Part shown: in pieces, positions 1-11,234 of the stretch
How positions within the stretch are numbered: position 1 is the stretch's first letter
How the letters are laid out: every line of letters begins with the position of its first letter
Origin: Sphagnum compactum
Taxonomy: Eukaryota > Bryophyta > Sphagnopsida > Sphagnales
Length of the DNA: 64,000 nucleotides
NCBI GenBank assembly: GCA_965153455.1
Contig: OZ234501.1
Location: forward strand, 11,222,001 to 11,286,000
Direction: 5' to 3'
The notes under the pieces: generated by a model
What the model was told of the DNA's origin: nothing
The model's input: the letters and a program-made list of their open reading frames with translations, nothing else
Databases searched by the model: none
Translations under genes and position numbers: made by a program

Positions 1-1200
1 ACAAATTATTGTATTTATAGTTAATAGTTACTAATAGAAAAAAAATTACTCGACCTATAAAATTTTTGACAACAATAAATGTAATTATATAGTAATTAAT
101 GTTATTAGTTTATCTTAATTTTAAAAATTTGTGAAAGAATTTACTTTCTAATAGCAATTGTTTTTTCATTATTTATAATTTGAAAATACATATTTAAAAT
201 AGTTAGTTTCTTAATTATAATAACTAAAATAATTTTACATTAATTACATAATCTATAATTCAACTAGAAGTTTAAAAGTAATAAAATATTTTTAAATATA
301 TTAGTTATTTAATTATCCATGAGTTATGTATTAACAACTTGTGAATAACTAGATAGCTAGTTTGTTAAATATTAAGAAGTTATTGATTATTTAAGTAATT
401 GATAATGAATACTTAATATTTATAGGGTATAGTTTATAGTTTAAATATATGTAAATATGATCATTATTAATTAAATGATTATCTAATTATTTAGTGAACC
501 ATGTACTTGAATTGTTTAGAAATCTAAAAATTAAGAAAAATAAAATGAAGAAAGTTTTGGAATTAGAATTTAGTTTGTGAGGAAGTTGCAATTTCAAAAC
601 TTATCCCATATTGTTTAAACAAGGGGTGTGGTCATTCAATTTCACATTAATAAATTTGTGCACATGGGATGAGCCAATCAGAAGGCTTAACTCAAAACAA
701 ATTATGCACAATTTTAAAGTATTTACCTTTTCAACCTACTTATCTACCTAATTATGTAAATACCTAATTTGACCTACCCACCTAAGTCGACCTATGTAAC
801 TACTTAATTAAATACCTACCTATATGAGTAGGTATTTAACCTAGGAAGGTAGGACTTACCTACACACCTTTTTACCTAAATAGGTAAGTAGGTACGTAGC
901 TTAGGTTTGTATGCACCTATTCATGTTCCTACCAACCTAATATTAATATTAAAAAATTAATTCATTTTTTAAAATGCCATGTGGAAAATTTACATTGGGC
1001 CACATGTCGTAATATAAAATCATCCAAGCATTTGAATTGAACATCCTAGATTATTTCAAAGTAATAATAATATTTGTATTTTTAAAAAATTAAATATTGG
1101 GACATGTGGCAACACATCATTTGCCTTTAATTATGACCAAAATAGTTGCATCTTAATCACATGTGACAATACGTTTACAATGGAGTCAAAAGATGAACTT
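1..1200. other. AT-rich intergenic DNA with a TACC/TAGG tract
   Basis: No coding region is recognisable. From about 730 to 945 the sequence is dominated by TACCTA and TAGGTA words in both orientations, so the tract is rich in short inverted repeats. A similar TAGGTAAGTAG-type tract recurs at about 50305-50400. The remainder is plain AT-rich DNA. Confidence 0.6.
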
Positions 1201-1744
1201 GTATTTGTTGACTTTTAATTTCATCCAACACCTTTTGTTGTTTATGACTAATATTGCATGTGATTTGTCCAAGGCGACTAAGGAGATTTTAGTTGCAAAT
1301 GTCATTTGTGATTGAAATTTAGTCGCAAAGACTAGACAAAAATATTTGTTTTTCTTTTAATGATTATGGTTTTTAGGAATTGTGAAAACGTGTAGACCTA
1401 AATTTTAGAGAAGGTGGTTTGGACCTTATAGGATCTAATCCCGACAAAAAATGTGTCAATTTGCAACTGTAATTTGCGATTATAAACAAGTTATAATGAA
1501 CATAAGCAACTAAAAATCCATTAGTTGCATAAATGAAGTTACATGTAACATCTAGACACAAATGGTGACTCATCATGATTTAAACACATTACATATGGAT
1601 GATGTATATGGTCAACATATATGGTTTTATCCGTTGACCATTCATATGTAATTTGCAACTAATTTTCATTTTTTGCAACTAAAATATAACCCATTCACAT
1701 TTTAACATTTGGTGCAATCGAAATTTGCCACTTGGCATAGTTAG

Positions 1745-2535
1745 AATATGCTACATGGCATTTTGACACAAATTTTGTTTTGTCTACAAGACCTTGGATT
1801 TTTTATTACATTGCGACCCTTTTGTGATTCTTTCTTCTCAAAAAAATCCACTGATTTATTCCATTTCTTGCTTTTAAAGATTCAACCCTTTTCCCAACAT
1901 TTTAAGCTTTCGCACCATTTCCGCCTTTTTGGAAAATCTTGGGCATTTTATTACATTTCGGTGTTTATGTGACACTTGCCTATTCGACATTTTGACACTT
2001 TAACACCATTTTGACCCTTTTAAACCATTGGCCCTCTTTAATTATTTCAACGCTCTAAGGATTTTATATATTTTTAGTGTTTTTCCCATATTTTCATCCT
2101 TTAACAAAATATTGGCATCTTTATTAGATTTCGATCCTTTAGTGATTCCACCCTTTTGCACCATTTCTTGCTTTTTAAAAATTCAACCTTTTTACACAAT
2201 TTTTTTGCCCTTTTACAAGTCGTTGGCCCTTTTACACAATTTTTTTGCCCTTTTACAAGTTGTTGGCCCTTTTACACAATCTTTTGCCCTTTTACAAGTT
2301 GTTGGACCTTTTACACAATTCCCCTTTGAGATCTCAATCATTTTAATATATTTTAGTTCTTTTGTGAATCTTTCCATTCCAAAATTTATTCCTTTTAACA
2401 TAATTTGGGCCCTTTAAAGGTTCAACAATTTTTTGAAATTTTGACCCTTTTTCTTTAATTTTGGCCTTTCTTGGATTTGAGCCTTTCGAAAAATTTCCCT
2501 TTTCACACAATTTTGGAATTTTATAATATAACAAC
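1745..2535. repeat. Degenerate CCCTTTT-rich satellite-like tract
   Basis: The word CCCTTTTACA and close variants recur throughout. The clearest part is about 2185-2320, where a unit holding CCCTTTTACACAATTTTT and then CCCTTTTACAAGTTGTTGG repeats about three times with a period close to 50 bases. Longer similarity also exists: CCATTTCTTGCTTTTAAA followed by ATTCAACC occurs near 1860 and again near 2160. The open frames seen here are low-complexity Phe/Leu/Pro strings and are not taken as genes. Confidence 0.6.
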
Positions 2536-2948
2536 CAATCTATAAGATTTCAGCACGTTTGCAAAATTTGGGCCCTTAAAAAAGCTTTCGACCTTGAATT
2601 TTTCCAAAGTCCATTGATTCTTGGTTGAAAATTCACATCTCGGGTTGTTTTTTTACAATAAAAATTTTGATTTTTATTTTTTTATCACTGCATGATTTAA
2701 ACTCCCCCCACTTCATTTGGGAGAAAGGTTCCAAGCCTTTTTAGAAATGGTAGATTTATGTTTATTTTCATTTCTCATCTTGCATTGTTTGGCTACAAAT
2801 TTTCAAACATTTTATTTAAACTTGTCATTTAAAGCAATCTATATACAATTCCCCTTTCCCCCATTGCAATGTGGGCATTGGGTATAATGCCACATGGAAA
2901 GTATGCCATGTCATCCTCCACACAGGCATACTGTCAATTTTATCATAT

Positions 2949-3175
2949 CACTAGTAGAAAATGGCCTTTTTTCGACTGGGGTCTGCGACTATGTTTTAGT
3001 CGCAAGTGACAAATACGACAAGTTGCATACGACAATAGTTGCATGCGACATTGGATTATGGATGTAAAGAAAAGGTCAACCAAATACGATTCCATCCTTT
3101 GACTTCTAATATACGTATAGTTGTTTGCGACTTGCAATGCAACTTATTTGGTGAGCAGATGCAACTAATAACATG
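2949..3175 (+). mobile_element. CACTA-type transposon end with subterminal repeats
   Basis: The segment opens with CACTAGTAGAAAA, the usual form of a plant CACTA (En/Spm-like) terminus. It is followed by closely spaced short words of the GCGACTA, AGTCGCAA, AGTTGCA type, as expected of subterminal transposase-binding repeats. Similar words occur near 1270-1330 and 1500-1680. I could not find the matching right end, so element length is unknown. The nearby transposase relic at 6.7-7.4 kb is of the same superfamily but is not proven to belong to it. Confidence 0.5.
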
Positions 3176-3603
3176 TTACCACATGGAAATACTGGAAATT
3201 ATTTCAAAATATGGTTTTATTGCAAATTGTAAAAATCTAGGCCATCAAAGGTAATTCGTCACAATATATCCACATGGCACGCACATGAATATCAATTATT
3301 GAAAGTTTGTTTTAATTTGGAAAAAATTGGTTCGTTCAAATCTAATGATCGAGATTGTGCCACATGACGCTATGTCCTTTCATCATCCTCTTCAAGATTT
3401 GGTGGCCAAACATGGTCCATGTGCTTTTTAATTCATGAAATCTACTGTGGACACATGGCAGATTTTGGGGATTTCATATATTTATTTTCTTGTTAATGTG
3501 TTATGATCTGAGTCGTTAATTTCAACATTTTTGGAATATCTTATAAACTGATTTTTTTGAAAAACAATAATTTTTCATTGTCCATTTTGAATGGTTATGA
3601 GTC

Positions 3604-4565
3604 CCCAAATTCTGCAAAGACCCGTTGCAAAACCTGCGCGTGCAGTGTTGGAGTACTTTCCAATGAACGAAGATACCGGTGGGCAGCTTCTAGGTCTGTG
3701 ATGTTCTGGGTATCCTATTTGAATTTGAGAAGCCTCCAATAGAACATCTTGAGGGTTTCATCCTTTCGCCGCGAGAAAGTGGCGAGTTGTAAATTTTTTT
3801 CAGAACTTTTGACTGGAAATTCCAGCTCAAGAATTCGAAGAAATTCCCCCACTGGGTCAACAAAAGCTAGCGCATCAGTGGTGGGAGGAATGTTTGCAGT
3901 AGCAGCAATGAGTTGTTGAGGAGAAAGGTTTACTGAGGTAGGTACCGGGTCTAGATTATTCGGCACAGTCCCGTGATGCGCAATTACAGCTTGCAATGCA
4001 GCTTGAGAAGCTGGATTGGGAGTTTGGGTGACACCCAAAATCCTTGCAGAATGTTGCTCGTAGACATCCAATGCCTCATAGTGCACATAACGAGCCAATT
4101 GTTTGAATGCAAACGCCTTGGTGTAATTAGCACCATACTTGAGCTCCCATTCACAAACCACAGTTGAGAAAGTTGCCTTGAACTCCCTCAAAGAAAAATA
4201 GTACCTGGCCTTCCGCTGAATTTTTCAATTCTCCCAGAGGAATTACTAACCTCCATGGTGTATATGGGTGTTGAAGTCACAGCTTGCAACGGAGTATATG
4301 GTGATGGTGTGAAAGTAGGTGCAGCAACAAGCGTACGCCACTGATTAACCCCTCCAAATGGACTTTGATGTACTGTTGATGTAGTGTAATCTGAACCTGA
4401 ATTCCTAATAGGAAGAGTACTAGATGACGATGGTGCTGTGGGTGCTTGATGGTACCGTCGTGAAGATTGTGAACTCAAAGATATTAGTTCAAAAGGTTGT
4501 GTGTTACTTCGTAACTGATACCTTGGCTCTCGATGAGTAGTAGTACTTTCATCATCCGAGGACAT
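3604..4565 (-). pseudogene. Retrotransposon gag relic (frameshift, internal stop)
   Basis: Gag forms the capsid-like particle that packages retrotransposon RNA. The frame starts at an ATG at 4565 with a polar, Ser/Thr-rich N-terminus. Near residue 115 it reads EKFSGRPGT. A T-run at about 4200-4195 then shifts the frame, and the conserved part continues in a second frame to 3715 with FSRRKDETLK. A TAG at 3717-3715 interrupts it, after which gag-like residues (LEAAHRYLRSLE) continue to about 3604 before similarity ends. No zinc knuckle or protease follows. One frameshift, one stop and a 3' truncation mark a dead copy. The family call rests on motif recognition, not a search. Confidence 0.75.
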
Positions 4566-4790
4566 GGTGTTGTCCCATGCCCCAAAATTTTGTACTAATA
4601 TAATCCCTTAGTTACAAAATTCTAACACAATGTATGGTTATAATATCCCTAATCGTAGGACGGTAGTAAGTCAGAATGCAGCAAGATAGGCTGCAGGACA
4701 CAACACCACACGATGCACGACCATAGTGCGCAGAACGTAGGACATAGGATTATAGTACGGTAGTACGCAAGACGCAGGACGTCAGTACAA

Positions 4791-4832
4791 TGACGCAAAC
4801 AGTGACGTCATTAGTGACGTTAACAATGACGT
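4791..4832. promoter_or_regulatory. Four TGACG motifs at exact 12-bp spacing
   Basis: TGACGC at 4791 and TGACGT at 4803, 4815 and 4827 lie in the retroelement leader. TGACG is the core of as-1/CRE-type bZIP sites, and the copy at 4803 is the full palindrome TGACGTCA. The spacing is exact, but it may only reflect a 12-bp tandem duplication. Confidence 0.4.
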
Positions 4833-4929
4833 AGGCAGGACTTCAATAGCCAACGACACAGGACAGTCCGATGGAAACCCGACGGACGTCAGATGAAAGT
4901 CCGATGGAAAATGCTGCGGATGATGCTGT

Positions 4930-5380
4930 AGAGCGCCTCTGAGCTCCGTAGCGATGGCAGCGTTGTTAGGCGTGCGTGAGACGTCTATGGCAAGAGACAA
5001 TGCGACGCATGTCGCGCTACAGCTTGGAGCGCTCCGACGTTGCAACTCACAACAACGCTGCAACGCGCAGCGTTGCGGTGCTGCGTCGCTGCAAATTGTG
5101 TTGCTGCAGTGCTGCACGTGTTGCTGCGGCACTGCAGCTCGTGTTGCTGCGACGCTCCAAGTTGCGACGTTGCGGCGTTACAGCTCGCGTGGTTGCGTTG
5201 TTGCAAGCTCGTGTGGTTGCGGCGCTACGCGAGGCTGCGGCGCTGCGCGTGGCTGACGACGTTGCGACGCTGTAGCTAGCGTTGCTACGGCGCTATAGCT
5301 CGCGTTGCTGCGGCGCTATAGCTCACTACAACGCTGCGGCACTGCGCGCGGCTGCGATGCTGCTCGTAGCATTTTATTTA
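4930..5380. repeat. GC-rich, CpG-rich simple repeat in the element leader
   Basis: The block is built from words such as GTTGCTGCG, GCTGCGGCG, GCGACGTTGC and AGCTCGTG, and contrasts sharply with the AT-rich surroundings. All frames stay open for 70-100 codons because the repeats lack stop triplets. The resulting Ala/Cys/Arg/Leu-rich peptides are repeat artefacts, not proteins. Confidence 0.7.
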
Positions 5381-5599
5381 TTTTTGAATGACTCTTGGCA
5401 AGTTCAGGAATCTTCAACCTCTTGTGTTACGTGCGAGAAAGAGACAAACATAGAGCAAGAAAGAACAAGAGACAGCTTTGAAACTTGTTTTGGTCTTGCT
5501 CTTCCAAGCTCTTCCACTCTCGTCTGATCCTAGCCCTGTTGGTTGGCAGCGATGTAAGAACATAAGCTCCCTCCAGCCAGCTCCCTCTAGTAGCGCCAA

Positions 5600-6045
5600 C
5601 AACACTAGAAGCAAAAAGAAATTTAAGAATTCAACATCAAAAATTTTTTGTTGCTTTCAACATTAAGCAACAAAAGTAGAAATTTTCTAGAACTGAATTG
5701 AATTGCAAAGAAGGAATGAAGATGTATGTAGACGGTGGCCGTGTAGTAATCACCATGAGCATTTAAAAAATTCAAGTAGACTATGGAGGCAACTCTCATA
5801 CAAAGGAATTCTAGAAAAAGTAAAGGAGAAGGGAAAGGCTTGGCCCTTATATACAATCACCAAAAAGTTGAAACCCTAAACACCTAATAACGTACAGTCA
5901 CTTAAGAACGTACATTAACCCTACAACCGTACATTAACCCTAAAAGATATGACGGGCATGCCCGTAACCGGCCATCATGTATGAGGCCGTGCATACGGGC
6001 ATGATAAACCCAGTTTTCATCCTCTTTCTAATTAATCCCACATCA
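5600..6045 (-). repeat. Probable 5' LTR with TATA box
   Basis: On the minus strand the repeat begins TGATGTGGGATTAATTAG at 6045, a typical TG-start LTR edge. A TATATAAG box lies at 5853-5846, placing transcription start about 30 bases further along. Downstream is a PBS-like TGGCGC. The upstream U3 part contains clustered GTACGTT/GTACGGT words and a short inverted CATGCCCGT pair. The 3' edge is uncertain because no clear CA terminus was found. Confidence 0.55.
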
Positions 6046-6738
6046 GGATTTGACTGATTTTGGCCAATCATGAAAGCTTCTGAAAAATCATTGTGGTTAT
6101 ATAGAATCTATATTTTAGCCATTACACATTCTGAACTTTGTCCATCATAAAATTTATACTAATGTTCCTAAAACTCGTAAAGGTTCAAAATCAATCTTAA
6201 ATTTTCCCCTTTCCAGGCATGATAATTTGAGGTAAAGCTCTGCAAATAGAATGTTAAATTGGATAGCTCGTCTATGGGCAAAATAGATTCTCAAGCTTTG
6301 AAAGCAGAATTATTAGATAATTCCCTCGAATCTAGCAGCAATCTTGTAACCAAGCTCCCAAAAAAATAACAAGATATGGTCTTTCTTCTTACGACAAAAC
6401 TTGTAGCAGAGGTTTTAAAACAAAATGTTCAAATAATCTAATCTCTTATTGAAGTAGAATTTGTATTATAGTTTTGAAAAATAATGATAAGATTTTTTTT
6501 CTTATGGTAGTAGAATTTATTCTTCAGTTCGGTTATGAGAATGATTTGACATAACCTCTCCTTTGCCAACACACTTTATTCTCAAGCTTTGAGAACCAAG
6601 TTACTAAATTTCCTTTTATATGACAACATATCTTTTAAATTTTTGACATTACCTACCTGCCATATTATCATTTGCATCCAGTAGTAGTTATATGCTTCAT
6701 ATTGCAACACTTCATGTACCTCCTTTGTGATGACTAGC

Positions 6739-7430
6739 TTACTTGTCAAATACATTACTGATTGTGTGACTCACATCCCAATACGAAAGTTGAAACAGGG
6801 CCGACCACCGCTTCACCCCAGTTTTGTGTGATGGGCACCCCTTTGCCTCCAAAACATTGCCTGCTGCCACCCAGTCTTTTGTCATTTGTGCTCGCCTTAA
6901 TGTTTCAACAACAGTTGTTGCTTTAGGCTTCCCCCACACCTTTTCTTTGCGATCAAAATGCTTTGCATTTTGATATGTTCTATATGGGTTGTTTCTCCGC
7001 AACCACCTCCAACTTCCCTGAAAAATTGGTTTCCCAAGTTCTTTGGACCACCGGCTGACTATATCAGTGTCACATGGAGGGCATGCTCTATAACCTTGGT
7101 ATCGCAACCAGAAACTATCCCATAAGCGGGAAAATCGTGAATTGTCCACATTAAGACTGCCCTCATGGAAAATTCCCTCCTTCTGACAGGTTACAATACA
7201 TCCACAACCCTCACCCCCTTCCATAATTCAACAAGCTCTTCAAACACAGGGGCCAAGTAGACATCAAAATTGCTACTCTTCTTATTGCTCGGTCCAGGGA
7301 TTATCATAGATAACAACAAGAAAAACTTTTTGGTCACTAGCCAAGGTGGAAGGTTATAGTTCAAGAACAACACAGGTGAAGTTGACCATACATTGCTCTT
7401 TTCCCCAAATGGATTCACTCCTCAGTCTGC
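6739..7430 (-). pseudogene. CACTA-type TNP2-like transposase relic
   Basis: The translated minus strand carries hallmarks of the plant En/Spm TNP2 transposase family. NPFGEKSNVW begins at 7418 and is followed by YNLPPWLVTKKFF, a segment ending FDVYLAP, and ELWKGVRVVDVL. After a frame change come TCQKEGIFH, GYRACPPCDTDI, KPIFQG and CPSHKTGVKR, ending about 6740. Within 7200-7090 the matching frame changes at least twice more, and a TGA lies just before the first motif. The relic is therefore broken by several small indels and lacks its N- and C-terminal parts. In active elements this protein cuts and joins transposon ends. Family recognition is confident; element boundaries are unknown. Confidence 0.82.
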
Positions 7431-7559
7431 CTTAAATATCCTCCTCCTCATTTTATCTCTTTGCTTCCCCAAAATCCCTTAGCCAATCTTCTTCCAGAAA
7501 TCTAATCCACAGAGTTCTTGAATCGTTTTCATTAAGTTGCAAAGATTGCATTCCATCTC

Positions 7560-9480
7560 AGCAACTAACTCACCAAATTGCCTTTGTCATAACCTGCAAA
7601 AAATAAAACACACCAAATACAGAAACATATTAGAAGCAGCTTTTTCGACGCCGTTGAAACATTGTGCCGCCAACAATCTAATCGCAGTATAAATTAGGGT
7701 TTGTAGCCTTCATCCACAGAAAAACAAAGTTGACACTATTTTTAGGGTACGCCATTTTCAAAATTAGTTTTAAAATATATAATTTTGGACCCAACAAAAA
7801 TGAATGATTTTGCAATCAAGACGTTTATAAGTTCATACACATTTTTTCAACTTATGGATGCATTTTATCAAAAAATAAATGAGGAAAAAACATTTTAATA
7901 AAATAAAAGTTTCAAACTATAAAATATATTCAATTATAAGTAACACAAATTTTTTCATCACACAAAAAAAACCAACAACTTTCATGCTTAAATTATAAAG
8001 GAACTATTTATTGCATTTATGCCTAATATTGTGTTTGACTACTAGAATTTATTTATAATTGATATATAAACATGGCACTACACCAAAATATAATTTTTAT
8101 GATTAAGACATGTTGCGATTATTACCCAAAATAGTCATGTAATTATATTTGAGTCTGAATCATTTTGACGATTATAATTATAATTATGAATTTGTGATTA
8201 TAGATGTAACTATGATTACAATTAAAGGTAAATATGACTACATATATGACTACACGATAAACATAACCATATTGAAGCAATTATTTGACCTTGTTTAAGC
8301 AAGTTAAAAATAATTAAAATACATATCAACATGGTCAAATTTATATTGCAAGTTTAATTCAACTTAATTTTATATAATTTTGAAAAGGATTGATTTTGTA
8401 TATTTAACCTAGTCTAATTTAAATTAGTTTAATTTAATTTAATCGAATCCTAATTTAACATATTTAAAACTGGTTCACATTAAAAAACCTAGTTTATCTC
8501 ACATAACTTAATTTATTCAAATTAATCCTATATTTTAATTTAAGGTAACATATTTTAACACATGTAAGTTAATTTGATTTAATTTAACCAAATGTAACTA
8601 ACTTTAACAACATTTAAATTTTGCCAAGTTTAGCCAAACTTTTATTAATTAAATCAATTTACCTAGTTGGCCTTCATTCCAACAAAATATACTAAAAAAC
8701 CTTATTTTTCAAAACATTTCAAATTTAACCAAATTTAATTAACCACGTTTACTTAAATGTTTTCACATAATTTGATTTTGCCAATTTTAACCAAATTTAT
8801 TTATAATATCAAAGATTAACTTAAATGCTTTAATTTATCCAAGTTGAGCCTAATTTACTAAAATTTGCCCAAATACATAACCAAGTTTAATTTAATTTAA
8901 AAAAAGTTTGATAAAATTGAATCAATGTCAAAAAAACTAAATCAAATTTAATCAAAATTTTGTTAATTTTAGTGAAATTTAGCCAAACTAATTTAGTTTA
9001 AACAAATTTATCTTCATTTAACTAAGCTTAACCAAGTTTTAGCCAAATTTATCAAAACACAATAAAATTTATCCTATTTCAACCAAAGTAACATACTTTA
9101 GCCTCATTTATATTATTTGAACCAAAATTAAACAAAATTAAAAAACTTTAATTCTAGTTTTACCCAAGTTTAATATAAATATCCTATTTTAATAACAAAA
9201 AAAATAGTTTAACAAAATTAATGTAATTCAAAAAATTTCATGTTATTCAAATTTAACAAAAACATTACCAAATTTATCCATGTTTAGGAATCATAAATTT
9301 AAAACATATTAAATTTATATATGTAATGTTCTTTTAAAAGTAATTTAAGATCCCTAAACCCCCCTTTTATTTTAGGTTAGTTTAACCAAGTTTAAATTGA
9401 CTTAATCGGGTAGAATTTAATTCAAAAAGTTTAACTAGGTTTAGTTTATTTTAGTTGAGATAAAATGAATTAAACCAATA
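7560..9480. other. AT-rich tract with recurring CCAAATTTAA-type words
   Basis: No gene is seen. From about 8330 to 9480 variants of AACCAAATTTAATT recur very frequently, often every 10-15 bases, giving a degenerate simple-sequence tract more than 1 kb long. CACTACACCAAAATAT at 8076 resembles a CACTA-type terminus. A possible opposite end, TTATTGTAGTG, finishes at 13441, but the flanking trinucleotides (TGG and GTT) do not match as a target-site duplication, so a single element is not established. Confidence 0.45.
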
Positions 9481-10620
9481 TTGCATTTACTGATTGGTTG
9501 TAACGATTGTCGGAAAAAAATAATTATAATGAATAATTCTAGAAATCCATTTCAACAGGAGCTCAGTTACATGCATAATTTTTGAGGTTATTAGGGGAGG
9601 CCTCATGAACATTGTTTTTTAGCTGTTTGGTTAGGCAATGTTTGTGGGGGCCGGGTTTTACTCGGTGCTCGTTGACAATTCGGTCGGCTGATTGGTCACC
9701 GAACTTGTTGGCGAGCTCTCTTCTCCTGACTTCAATGCATGTAATCTAATCTCACACTAAATCGATGCTCAAGTGAAATGGATTCCTCGAATTTTAGTGC
9801 ACTTGTAAATGCCATGTGAATGTCTGCGCGTGCATGATTCTTGGTTTGTTCTTAATCTCATAGTTATCTTATTGCATTTACTGGTTGATTGTAGCAATCT
9901 CAGAAAAAAAATTTATAATGAATAATTCTAGAAATCCATTTCAATAGGAGCTCAGTTACATGCATAATTTTTGAGGTTATTAGGGGAGGCCCCATGAACA
10001 TTGTTTTTTAGCTGTTTGGTTATGCAATGTTTGTGGGGGCCGGGTTTTACTTGATGTTCATTGACAATTCAGTCGGTTGATTGGTCACTGAACTTGTTGA
10101 CGAGCTCTCTTCTCCTGACCTCAATGCATGTAATCTAATCACACTAAATTGATGCTCAAGTGAAATGGATTCCTCGAATTTTAGCAGACTTGATGAAGGC
10201 TTATTGAATCATCTATTCAACGATATATTGAAAGGAAATGAATTTGTGAGTTCTTTTATATTCGAAATTGTTTCGCATGTTTATATGGGTTGTGACTGTT
10301 GCCTTGCATGACAATGGTCGTCGATAGTAAAAAATAAATTTAGAAATTTATTTCAATGTGAATTCATTTATATGTGTAATTTTTTGTGTTGCGAGATGAG
10401 GTTCTTAGAATAATGTTTTTTAGCTGATTTTTTAGATAATGTTTTCCGGGGGCTTAGTTTTGCCTGTTGCTTGTTGGCAGTTTAATGGGCTCATTGGTCC
10501 CTGAATTTGTGAGCGGGCCTTCGTCTTTTTGACATCGTGTAAGTAATTTCCATGCACTAAATCGATGTTCAAATGAAATAGATTTCTTAAATTTTAGTGA
10601 ACGTCAAACCTCGTGAAGGT
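9481..10620 (+). repeat. Three direct copies of a 390-410 bp repeat
   Basis: Copy 1 starts at 9481 and copy 2 at 9872; both open with TTGCATTTACTG. They share long near-identical stretches, including ATGAATAATTCTAGAAATCC, AGGTTATTAGGGGAGGC and ATGCATGTAATCTAATC. A third, more diverged copy runs from about 10290 to 10600. The shared word TTTTTTAGCTG falls at about 9616, 10005 and 10416, giving periods near 389 and 412. The array sits directly upstream of the GAGCTC block, telomere motifs and zinc-finger relic, so it may be duplicated leader or promoter sequence of that unit. No coding potential is visible. Confidence 0.85.
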
Positions 10621-10734
10621 TTAGTAAATTATGTATTCAAAAATATAGAGGAAACGAATTTGTGAGCTCGTCTAAGTTTTTCATGCGTTTGTGAGGTTTA
10701 TTGTCATGAAAGCTTTGTGGAATCAGCTTTTCCA

Positions 10735-10982
10735 AGAATTTTCGTGGAGCTGGGAGATCGGAGCTGCAGCTCCCAGCTCGTGGAGCTCGGAGCTCCTAGC
10801 TCGTGGAGCTCGGAGCAGCACAGCTCCAAGCTCGTGGAGCTGGGAGCCACGAGCTTGGAGTTGCGCTAGAGCTCCAAGTTCGTGGAGCTCAGAGCTCGGA
10901 GCTGCTGCGCTGCTCCTAGCTCGTGGAGCTCAGAGCTCGGAGCTGCTGCGCTGCTCCTAGCTCGTGGAGTTCAGAGCTGCAG
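10735..10982. repeat. GAGCTC/AGCTCGTGGAGCTC palindromic repeat block
   Basis: AGCTCGTGGAGCTC, GAGCTCGGAGCT and GCTGCTGCGCTGCTCC alternate many times in about 250 bases, so the block is full of overlapping short palindromes. The 89-codon open frame here is a repeat artefact. It resembles the GC-rich leader repeat at 4930-5380 in composition and in the word AGCTCGTG. Confidence 0.8.
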
Positions 10983-10989
10983 CGCTGTA

Positions 10990-11042
10990 GGTTTAGGGTT
11001 TAGGGTTTAGGTTTAGGGTTTAGGGTTTAAACCCTAAACCCT
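10990..11042. repeat. Inverted interstitial telomere motifs
   Basis: About five TTTAGGG-type units (one shortened to TTTAGG) run from 10991 to about 11027 and switch at a TTTAAA centre to AAACCCTAAACCCT, ending at 11042. G-rich-to-C-rich order on one strand is what joining two telomere ends would give. The array is very short and sits inside a repeat block, so local replication slippage or end-repair filler is equally possible. Shorter TTTAGGG runs also occur near 27798-27810, 29340-29358 and 62745-62760. Confidence 0.8.
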
Positions 11043-11234
11043 CAAAGCTCAAAGCTGCAACGTTTAAAGCTCCGAACTCAAAGCTGCAATTTTCTAAAGC
11101 TCAAAGTTGCAACGCTTTTTTTTTTTTTCTTGCTGCTAGTGGCGATTTATTTTTTTTGCTTTGTTGTTGCTTGTGCTTTTGTTCATTAGAATTAATAATT
11201 GGTAATAACTACTGGTTTAAGGTTGGAGGTTATA

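Larger units (their letters stand above)
3604..6045 (-). mobile_element. Truncated LTR retrotransposon: 5' LTR, leader, gag fragment
   Basis: Read on the minus strand the order is LTR (about 6045 to 5600), a PBS-like TGGCGC word at 5598-5593, a leader of about 1 kb, and a broken gag reading frame from 4565 to about 3604. Similarity to gag stops abruptly there. No protease, reverse transcriptase, RNase H, integrase or 3' LTR is seen, so this is a 5' fragment that cannot be autonomous. Superfamily (Ty1/copia or Ty3/gypsy) cannot be decided without pol. Boundaries are approximate because no second LTR or target-site duplication was found. Confidence 0.75.

Noticed and set aside
4954-5279. Overlapping open frames of 70-100 codons in several frames
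   Set aside because: They are Ala/Cys/Arg/Leu-rich translations of a GC-rich simple repeat that lacks stop triplets in all frames.
10691-10960. 89-codon open frame rich in Ser/Trp/Glu/Leu
   Set aside because: It is the translation of the GAGCTC palindromic repeat and shows no domain or splice context.
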